Below are positions 43,379-50,102 of a stretch of 64,000 bases of DNA, piece after piece. The stretch spans positions 1 to 64,000 of the forward strand of contig CAYNMV010000017.1 in NCBI GenBank assembly GCA_964398315.1. Direction: 5' to 3'. The notes under the pieces were generated by a model, which saw only the letters and a program-made list of their open reading frames with translations, searched no databases and was not told the origin of the DNA. This DNA is from JADLCB01 sp964398315. GTDB taxonomy: Bacteria > Planctomycetota > Phycisphaerae > Tepidisphaerales > Tepidisphaeraceae. The first letter of the stretch is position 1, and each line of letters opens with the position of its first letter. A program made the translations under genes and the position numbers.

Positions 43379-45919
43379 TCATTCCCGCATCCGCCGCTGC
43401 CAGGTGCCTTCGATGTCGAAGGTCGTGCCGGAGGGCAGGATCAGCCGGGCGCGCTGGCCGGCGGGGATGGTGCCGGCGAATTCCAGCGTGTCGGCACTGC
43501 GCTTCCAGGTGATATGCACCAGACCATGGCGGGTATGGGCGGTGGCGGTGCAGGCCGCCAGCAGGTCGGGGCGGGGATGGAGGACCAGCTCCGGTTCCGC
43601 CGCATGAGGTGCGGGAAGGCCGGCGATGGCGGTGAGCAGAAATTCGAGCGGGGCGGCGGACCACGGATGGCACCAGGTATCCAGGTCATCGCCGACGAAG
43701 GTCTCCCACAGTGTCGTAGCCCCACCGTCAATCATCTGCCGCCAGCGGGGCAGTTGCGCCAGTCCCAGCGCGTGCAGGCCCAGGCGGGCCAGCTCGGGGA
43801 AGAGGTAGGCCCAGAAGTATGGGCCGTTGCGGGCGATGCCGGGATCGCCGGCCGTGAGCAGGCGATGAAGCAGATCACGGGCAACGGCATCCTCACAGCA
43901 GCGGGCGGCGATGGCCCAGGTGTTGGTCTGTTCGCTCACCTGCGCCAGTTGCTGGCCGTCCAGCAGGCCATCCACGTAAAACCCGCGGGCCGGGTCGAAG
44001 CAGTGGCGGTGGATGGCGGCGGCGAAGTGCTCGGCCTGCTTGCGCAGCCGCTGGGCGCGGTCATCTTCACCAAGGGCCGATTCCAAATCCGCCAGTGCCC
44101 GCCGTGCCAGCACATCGAGCGCGGTGAGTGCGGCGTTGCTGCCGCGACGATCAATGCCGGCCTCGCCCTGGTTGTGCCAGCCCATGCCGGGGTGATCGAT
44201 GAACAGGTTAAGCTGCTGTTTCGATGCGAAATCGGGCAGTGCCGGATCATAGCACTGTTCCCATGCCCGGCCGGCGGGGCGCTGCCAGTTGAAGGCAAGC
44301 AAGTCGCGCTCATCGCGCAGGGTGTCGAAAAAGCCAAGTACCCGCCGGCAGCAATCGATCCAGCGCTGCACACGCGGGGCATCGGCGGTGTAGCGCCAGT
44401 AGTCGCGCAGTCCGATCACCGCCAGCAGGCTGTAGTCGATCAGCGTGTCATTGCTGCCGCTGTAGACCGCGCTGCGCAGCAGCCCCTGGGGAGAAGGACG
44501 GGCGAACTGGTCATCGACGAGCGTGGCCCAGTAACGCGCATCACCGGTCAGCATGGCGATCCAGCGGCAGATCAACTGCCCATCGCCAATGTAGGTGGCC
44601 TGCTCGCGCGTGGGGCAGTCCATGGGCCCTTCCTGTGTGCCGATGCGGATGGTGCGCTGGCAGAGGCCGGCGACGGCCTCGAGATCGGGATCGGCGGTTG
44701 AAAGGCGCGGGGACCAGTCCAGGTCCGGCTCGGAGGCGATCACGCCGAAGCGGTTGAAACGCATCTCGCCGGTAAACCCGCGCAGCACCAGCAGCAGGTA
44801 GCGCATGCCGCTGTAGCCGATCGGATGCCAGTGCACTGCGCCAGGTGTGGCCAGGATCCGATCGCAGTAGCTGACCCCCTTGCGCACCAGCAGCGGCCGA
44901 CCGTTTTCCATCACCTCCGACCAGCCCACATCGATGACGCCGGCGGTAGGGCAGACGGCATCGAACACGACCTGGCCGACGTACTCTGCGCCGAGGTCAA
45001 AACAGAGGATCACCCCTCGCTCGGGCGCAAGATTGCGAAGGACAAAACCATCGCCGATGGGCTCGATACGTATATCGGAAGGAGCGATCGCGCGCATCCC
45101 GTCGCCTGCCGTGTGCTGTGCATCGCCGTGTTGCACATGATCGTGCTGCGCATGGGCATGCTGTGCAGGGCCGGCTATTCCGGCCACAGCCAGCGGAGAC
45201 CAGTCGGCGGCCATGATGGCCTGGCCGGTGGCGGCGGTGCTGTCGGCCGGACTGATAGGGCGCGGCGGATCGGTGATGGTGAAGGCACTTACCGGCGGCG
45301 GGGCACTATGGAAACGGTAGCGCAGCGGCGGCACCGGGCGCTCAATCAACTGGCAATCATCGAAGCGGGTCAGCGGCTGGTGGACATCGGGCGTGAGCCA
45401 GCCGCTGTCGTCGAACGCGATCGCCTGCCAGTCATGCGGGGCGCGGGCGTTGTCGAAGTATTCGATGTGCCCGATGGCCCAGCTGCGCCGGGGCACCGCC
45501 GGGCACCAGCCGGTCTGGTCGGTGATGCGCCACTGGGTATCGCTGTCGATGACCTGGATCCGCCCATCGGCGTGCTCGATCTCCAGGCGTGCGGTCAAAC
45601 CCGGTTCGCCGCGGGGGACATGGTTGTGCAGGGCGATGCCGGGGGTGTGGACGAGCACGGCGATCACGTTTGCCCCCGGGCGGAGCCGGCCGGCCAGGTT
45701 GTAGCGGTCGACCGGCAGGCGGTGGGGATGGTGTTGGGCGGGGCCGCGACCCAGATACGCGCCATTGAGCCAGACGTGGTAGACGGACTCGGCCAAAATG
45801 CGCAACTCGGCCCGCGGGGGCGCACCCGGCAGATCAATCCGCCGGCGGAACAGCCGGGTCTGGGGCTGAGCCCGCTCAGGGTGGATCCAGAGTCGTGAAT
45901 CAGGCAGGAGAGAGGCCAT
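43379..45919 (-). CDS. Alpha-L-rhamnosidase-like protein, GH78
   Basis: The 846-residue protein starts at ATG 45919, chosen because AAGG lies close upstream and because 45951-45965 is a regulatory repeat. The N-terminal part has the rhamnosidase sugar-binding module (FRRRIDLPGAPPRAELRILAESVYHVWLNGAYLGRGPAQ, residues 26-64, then TQWRITDQTGWCPAVPRRSW). The catalytic alpha/alpha barrel contains QEGPMDCPTREQATYIGDGQLICRWIAMLTGD, the GH78 active-site segment with the probable general acid Glu, and GWHNQGEAGIDRRGSNAALTALDVLARRALADLES. There is no signal peptide. It is convergent with LacI paralogue 2 and divergent from LacI paralogue 3. Shared repeats point to control by the latter. Confidence 0.88.
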   Translation of the reverse strand: MASLLPDSRLWIHPERAQPQTRLFRRRIDLPGAPPRAELRILAESVYHVWLNGAYLGRGPAQHHPHRLPVDRYNLAGRLRPGANVIAVLVHTPGIALHNHVPRGEPGLTARLEIEHADGRIQVIDSDTQWRITDQTGWCPAVPRRSWAIGHIEYFDNARAPHDWQAIAFDDSGWLTPDVHQPLTRFDDCQLIERPVPPLRYRFHSAPPPVSAFTITDPPRPISPADSTAATGQAIMAADWSPLAVAGIAGPAQHAHAQHDHVQHGDAQHTAGDGMRAIAPSDIRIEPIGDGFVLRNLAPERGVILCFDLGAEYVGQVVFDAVCPTAGVIDVGWSEVMENGRPLLVRKGVSYCDRILATPGAVHWHPIGYSGMRYLLLVLRGFTGEMRFNRFGVIASEPDLDWSPRLSTADPDLEAVAGLCQRTIRIGTQEGPMDCPTREQATYIGDGQLICRWIAMLTGDARYWATLVDDQFARPSPQGLLRSAVYSGSNDTLIDYSLLAVIGLRDYWRYTADAPRVQRWIDCCRRVLGFFDTLRDERDLLAFNWQRPAGRAWEQCYDPALPDFASKQQLNLFIDHPGMGWHNQGEAGIDRRGSNAALTALDVLARRALADLESALGEDDRAQRLRKQAEHFAAAIHRHCFDPARGFYVDGLLDGQQLAQVSEQTNTWAIAARCCEDAVARDLLHRLLTAGDPGIARNGPYFWAYLFPELARLGLHALGLAQLPRWRQMIDGGATTLWETFVGDDLDTWCHPWSAAPLEFLLTAIAGLPAPHAAEPELVLHPRPDLLAACTATAHTRHGLVHITWKRSADTLEFAGTIPAGQRARLILPSGTTFDIEGTWQRRMRE

Positions 45920-45950
45920 GGACCGCCTTATGCTGGAGACGACGACATTG

Positions 45951-45965
45951 TGCAACTGTTTCGTA
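45951..45965 (-). promoter_or_regulatory. Operator copy before the rhamnosidase gene
   Basis: On the minus strand it reads TACGAAACAGTTGCA, 32 bp before ATG 45919. It is identical to the copy at 46072-46086 on the plus strand. The core GAAAC-A-GTTGC is an imperfect dyad. Confidence 0.65.
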
Positions 45966-46042
45966 AAAGCTGCAAGGAAAGGCGTTTTAGTGCTACTCCA
46001 AGTAGCGTACTGAACAGTGTTTGCGACAATTTTAAGTTTTCT

Positions 46043-46070
46043 TTGACTTGGCCCGGGGGCGGACTATACT
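46043..46070 (+). promoter_or_regulatory. Promoter of LacI paralogue 3
   Basis: TTGACT (46043-46048) and TATACT (46065-46070) have a 16-bp spacer. The predicted start point near 46077 falls inside the operator copy at 46072-46086. Confidence 0.7.
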
Positions 46071-46071
46071 G

Positions 46072-46086
46072 TACGAAACAGTTGCA
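46072..46086 (+). promoter_or_regulatory. Operator copy at the start point of LacI paralogue 3
   Basis: TACGAAACAGTTGCA lies directly after the -10 box. With the inverted copy at 45951-45965 it flanks the divergent control region, each copy facing its own gene. This placement is typical of a repressor site at +1 and suggests autoregulation. Confidence 0.7.
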
Positions 46087-46143
46087 TTGCATGTCGAGCG
46101 GTGGGGAGCGCGTCCGGTTGTCGTCCTGTTGAGGAAGCCTTTC

Positions 46144-47145
46144 ATGGCCGCCAAACCGATGCAGTCCATTTATGAGCTGGCCGACACGCTGGGTGTTTCT
46201 GCCAGTACTGTCAGCCGCGTGCTCAATCAGCGAAGCGGCATCGGCGAGGCCACCCGCAAGCGCGTGCTGGCATCGGCCCGGGCCGCGGGCTTCCGCCCGC
46301 GCATGACCGCCCGCCAACTCACGATTGCGGTCGTCATCGACCGCCACCGCTTCACCACCTACGGCGGGTTCGTTCCCAATCTGCTGAGCTGCATCGTCGA
46401 GGCCGTTTCCAAGCATGATGTCGCCGTCGAACTGGTCACCGAGCACAACCTGGATCGGCTGACCAACCGCCTGGTTGACGGCGTGCTGGCGATGGCCTGG
46501 GACGATCACACCATTGACCGGCTCAAGCGCCTTAAGGGCGCGCCCGTGGTCACCCTCAATCGCATGGATGTGCCCACGTTCTCGGCCATTGCCACCAACC
46601 ACCGCCGTCACGGCGAGATGGCCGTGGAGTACCTGGCCGGGCGCGGGCATCGGCGTATCGCCATGATCTGCGAGGAGCGCAACAACTGGGGATCGCAACA
46701 GCGCATCGAGGGGTTCCTGTCGCGCCTGCGCGGGATGAACCTGCCGATTGATGAGTTCTCCGTCAGCTTCACCGAGCACCAGCCGATGTACGGCCTGCTG
46801 CGCCGGCTGACCACCCTGGGCAAGCCCTCGGCGATCTTCGTCGCCAACGAGAGCCTCGGGCTGGAGGCAACCTACATCCTGCAGAACGTGCTGAACGTGC
46901 GCGTGCCGCAGGAGATATCGTTGCTGGGGATGGAATCGCCGCAGGTCAGCCAGTTCCTCTCGCCACCCATGACCACGCTCGCCCAGCCGCTGGAGGAACT
47001 GGCGGAAAAATCACTGAGTCTGCTGCTTCGTCAGATTCGCAAGGAATCGGCCAGGGAGCCTGGCAACAGCAAGGAGCCTGAATGCATCGTTCTTGAGAAC
47101 CGCCTGATCGAGCGCGAGTCTGTCGCGACGATCAGTGACGGCTGA
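46144..47145 (+). CDS. LacI/GalR-family transcriptional regulator (paralogue 3)
   Basis: The 333-residue protein starts at ATG 46144, 67 bases after the predicted start point, with GAGG upstream; an upstream TTG in frame lies before the promoter start and is excluded. The helix-turn-helix is SIYELADTLGVSASTVSRVLNQRSGIG, followed by RKRVLASARAAGFRPR. The sensor part has LTIAVVIDRHRFTTYGGFVPNLLSCIVEAV, DGVLAMAWDD, GHRRIAMICEERNNWGSQQRIEGF and ISLLGMESPQVSQFLSPPMTTL. The recognition helix SASTVSRVL differs from paralogues 1 and 2, as does the operator. It likely controls the rhamnosidase gene and its own operon, which continues with a pseudopilin 63 bp downstream. Confidence 0.92.
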   Translation: MAAKPMQSIYELADTLGVSASTVSRVLNQRSGIGEATRKRVLASARAAGFRPRMTARQLTIAVVIDRHRFTTYGGFVPNLLSCIVEAVSKHDVAVELVTEHNLDRLTNRLVDGVLAMAWDDHTIDRLKRLKGAPVVTLNRMDVPTFSAIATNHRRHGEMAVEYLAGRGHRRIAMICEERNNWGSQQRIEGFLSRLRGMNLPIDEFSVSFTEHQPMYGLLRRLTTLGKPSAIFVANESLGLEATYILQNVLNVRVPQEISLLGMESPQVSQFLSPPMTTLAQPLEELAEKSLSLLLRQIRKESAREPGNSKEPECIVLENRLIERESVATISDG

Positions 47146-47208
47146 CCCATCCCGCCGCCGGTCCCGCGCATATCTGGTCCCGTGGGACGACGGCTACCGG
47201 AGGTTGTC

Positions 47209-48096
47209 ATGCGAACGTATCCGTCCCATCACACGTGGCGCGCGTTTACCCTCGTGGAACTTCTCGTGGTCATCGGCATCATTGCCCTTCTGATCTCGAT
47301 GCTGCTGCCCGCCCTGAACAAGGCCCGCTCCGCCGCCCAGATGGTGGCCTGCTCCAGCAACCTGCGGCAGATCGGCATGGCCTTTATCTCCTATGGCATG
47401 GACAACCGCGAGTGGTTCCCGGCGGAGTATGCCACCGCCGATGCCGCCGTCAGCGGCACGCCGGAAGGCGCCAGCTTCCGCATGTGCGAAGGCTATTATC
47501 TCGAGGCAGCGCTCTCGGGGTACCTGGGTGAGAAATTCGAGGTCAACAAGTCTCACGATGTAACCCACGGACGAATGGTGTGGATCTGCCCGGCCTCCGG
47601 GGCGACGGTCGGGCCGGTGCCGCACCGGCCGATGACGGCGATGATGTACAACTACCCCGAGGCCTCCGACACGCGGCGAAACACCTACTCCGGCCTCTAT
47701 TACCACGAGCGCATGAGTTACCACTACAAAACCGGCGCCACCACCTGGGCCACCCCCGGCGGCCCGGAGGCGTGGCGGCGCACCCACTATCGCCAGTGGA
47801 TGGCGCAGATGCCCCTGCAGTGGTGTTCGATGCGCGGACCGCTGTTGAACAGCCTCAGCGCTGCCAGCTGGCATGTGCGGGGCGGCCAGGGCCAGGAGAG
47901 AGGTGGCCGGCCGGTGCTGTTCATGGATGGCCATGTCACGGTCCTGACCAACCGCTACTATATCGGTCATTACCAGAACATCCTGTCGAGCAACGCCACT
48001 CCGAACATTCATGACCGGTTTGAAGTGTCCTATCCCTCAAGCCTGGGTGGCCAGCTCTACGGCGGGGGCAACCGCTTCGCGGTTTCGGAATACTAA
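47209..48096 (+). CDS. Pseudopilin-like protein, second copy
   Basis: The 295-residue protein starts at ATG 47209; GGAGG lies five bases upstream. The prepilin-type segment WRA/FTLVELLVVIGIIALLISMLLPALNKARSAAQMVACSSNLRQIGMAF is nearly identical in its membrane part to the pseudopilin at 15360, with Glu at +5 but Ala instead of Gly at -1. The C-terminal tail is WHVRGGQGQERGGRPVLFMDGHVTVL. It keeps the His and Asp-Gly signature with a longer spacer than nine residues. It lies between a LacI gene (63 bp upstream) and a PEP-CTERM gene (36 bp downstream), repeating the arrangement near 15 kb. Probable envelope or secretion-associated fibre or binding protein. Confidence 0.88.
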   Translation: MRTYPSHHTWRAFTLVELLVVIGIIALLISMLLPALNKARSAAQMVACSSNLRQIGMAFISYGMDNREWFPAEYATADAAVSGTPEGASFRMCEGYYLEAALSGYLGEKFEVNKSHDVTHGRMVWICPASGATVGPVPHRPMTAMMYNYPEASDTRRNTYSGLYYHERMSYHYKTGATTWATPGGPEAWRRTHYRQWMAQMPLQWCSMRGPLLNSLSAASWHVRGGQGQERGGRPVLFMDGHVTVLTNRYYIGHYQNILSSNATPNIHDRFEVSYPSSLGGQLYGGGNRFAVSEY

Positions 48097-48132
48097 GCCC
48101 CGGACTTCACATCGTTTCGACGGAGGAACAAC

Positions 48133-49938
48133 ATGCAACGCACAAAGTATCATCCCTGGATCATTGCGGCGGCACTGGCGGTTCCGGTGGCGGCCTATGC
48201 CCAGTCCATTGAGTGGATCAACCCCGCCGGCGGCAACTGGAACGATACCGGCAACTGGGACGGTGGCGAGATTCCCGATATCGCCAGTGAATCCGCCTCC
48301 ATCAACGCCGATGGCACCTATACGGTTAACGCCAACCAGGGTGTCAACCTGAGCGACGTCACCCTCGGCACCACCAGCACGGCCGGCAAGCAGACAGTTA
48401 ACCTCAACACCTTCTCCGGCTTTAACTTCGCCAACATGACCATCGGTCCGAACGGGGTGTTCCAGCGCCACCAGAATGGCAACCTCGGCGGCACCGGCAC
48501 GCTCACCATCCAGAACGGCGGGCTGTTCTCGCAGTCCGGCACGGATAAAGGCGTCGGCGGCCATCACATCGTGGTGGAAGCCGGCGGGCAGTTCCACATC
48601 GCCAGCGGTGCTGCTCTGTCACCGGATGGCAATACCCACCTCACCATCAATGGCACCCTCAGCGGTGAAGGGAGGATCAACGGCGACCAGAATGGCCATG
48701 TTTACAGCGGCTCGGGCACCATCGAACTGGCCGGCGGCATCGATCTCGCCGGGCGCGGCAGTGTCTGGAGCGGGTTGACTGTCAACAGTGACATCACAGC
48801 GCGTGGCGCTTTCCTCATTCCCAATGGCCAGAGCATTACGCTCAACGGCACGTTCACCAATACCAACGGCACGCGCGGCTTCGGCCCGCAGAACAATGGG
48901 GAAACAGCCACTGTCACCGGCGCCGGCGACATCAACATCACCACCTCTACCGCGGATCTCCGCCTCGGCGGGGCCAACGGGAACAACAACGGCGGCGGGA
49001 CCATCAACTTCACCGGTACCGGCGCCCTCAACCTCGCCGCCCATGGCGAGACCGGCTATATCAGCATCACTTCATCCACCATGAACATCCAGCGCGATAC
49101 CACGATCTCCGGATCGGATGGGGGCTATGTGCGCATCGGTGGAGATAACAACGCGGTCAATGTGCGGGGGACGGGCAATACGCTGACGATCAACGCCGGT
49201 GGCATCCTGCTGATCGACAGCGCATTCCACGAAGCGCGCAGCTTCAACGTGTACGATGGTGCTGAACTGCTGCTCAACGGCGGCAGCATACTGGGCAAAA
49301 CCGGTGATGGCGGCCCGATCGTCAATATCGGCCAGAGCACCGCCGGCACGCTCGCCCTGGCCGCGGGTACCCACAGTGTGCTGGGCGCCTCCACCACCGG
49401 CAACGGCTCAGCGCCGCAGGTGCAACTGCACGCCAATGCCACGGTTTCGGCGGGTGCGGGCGCATCACTGACCCTGGCGGGTGCGCAAGTCCAGATCGAC
49501 ATCACCAATCCCGGCCAGTGGGGCTGGGATACCGCCGGTGCGATCCTGATCGCCGACAACGCCACCCGTTTCGAGGCGCTCAGCGATGACCTGGGCGATG
49601 CCACGCTGCCCGGCGATACCGGCTTCAGTCTCAAGACACTGGGCTTCACGGATTCGGGCGAAGACCCGGTCTTTACCCTGTTCGACAACACCAACAACGA
49701 TGGACTGGGCAGTGGGGATGTAGCGCTGTATGTCGAGACGCTGGATCTCAGCGGCCTGAATGCCGGGCGCACGCTCACCCTTGCCGGGTTCGACGGGGCA
49801 GAGCGGGTCTACTATCTCAACCTGGTTAATCCGAACAACGTGACTCTCGGCGCCAACTATGTGCAGATTGTCCCCGAGCCGGCTGCCCTGGGCCTGCTGG
49901 GACTGGCCGGCCTGCTGTCATTGCGCCGGCGGCGCTAA
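48133..49938 (+). CDS. Large PEP-CTERM protein with beta-strand repeats
   Basis: The 601-residue protein has a signal peptide (MQRTKYHPWIIAAALAVPVAAYA) and ends VPEPAALGLLGLAGLLSLRRRR, a PEP-CTERM tail. The N-terminal domain has IEWINPAGGNWNDTGNWDGGEIPD, like the PEP-CTERM protein at 13144. The body is an Asn/Gly/Thr-rich series of short strands (TLTIQNGGLFSQSG, HLTINGTLSGEGRINGDQNGHV, FTNTNGTRGFG, NTLTINAGGILLIDS) typical of autotransporter-like beta helices. GGAGGA six bases before ATG 48133 gives a strong start. It is likely an exported, exosortase-processed surface protein co-expressed with the pseudopilin. Confidence 0.88.
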   Translation: MQRTKYHPWIIAAALAVPVAAYAQSIEWINPAGGNWNDTGNWDGGEIPDIASESASINADGTYTVNANQGVNLSDVTLGTTSTAGKQTVNLNTFSGFNFANMTIGPNGVFQRHQNGNLGGTGTLTIQNGGLFSQSGTDKGVGGHHIVVEAGGQFHIASGAALSPDGNTHLTINGTLSGEGRINGDQNGHVYSGSGTIELAGGIDLAGRGSVWSGLTVNSDITARGAFLIPNGQSITLNGTFTNTNGTRGFGPQNNGETATVTGAGDINITTSTADLRLGGANGNNNGGGTINFTGTGALNLAAHGETGYISITSSTMNIQRDTTISGSDGGYVRIGGDNNAVNVRGTGNTLTINAGGILLIDSAFHEARSFNVYDGAELLLNGGSILGKTGDGGPIVNIGQSTAGTLALAAGTHSVLGASTTGNGSAPQVQLHANATVSAGAGASLTLAGAQVQIDITNPGQWGWDTAGAILIADNATRFEALSDDLGDATLPGDTGFSLKTLGFTDSGEDPVFTLFDNTNNDGLGSGDVALYVETLDLSGLNAGRTLTLAGFDGAERVYYLNLVNPNNVTLGANYVQIVPEPAALGLLGLAGLLSLRRRR

Positions 49939-50007
49939 GCGCAGGGCTTGTTTGTTCATGTTTCATGGCGGGCTGGGCAGCACGGGCGTTGTTTCGCTGC
50001 CCGCACC

Positions 50008-50044
50008 CGCAATCTGCGCCAAAGACGTTTTGCGCAGGATTGCG
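50008..50044 (+). terminator. Imperfect hairpin between the PEP-CTERM gene and the next gene
   Basis: CGCAAT-CTGCGCCAAA pairs with TTTTGCGCAG-GATTGCG around GACG, with one mismatch and a one-base bulge. It lies 69 bp past the stop at 49938 and 58 bp before ATG 50103. It may be an attenuator. A second short stem (GGGCAGC with GCTGCCC) lies just upstream. Confidence 0.5.
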
Positions 50045-50102
50045 GCCCGCGCACTGTCACCGGGACAGGCCTGTTGATGGCTCTTTTTCAGAGGTTGCAC
50101 CC

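Noticed and set aside
43301..44701. Plus-strand open frame opposite the GH78 gene
   Set aside because: Runs through the convergent hairpin at 43291-43339 and lacks domain signals.
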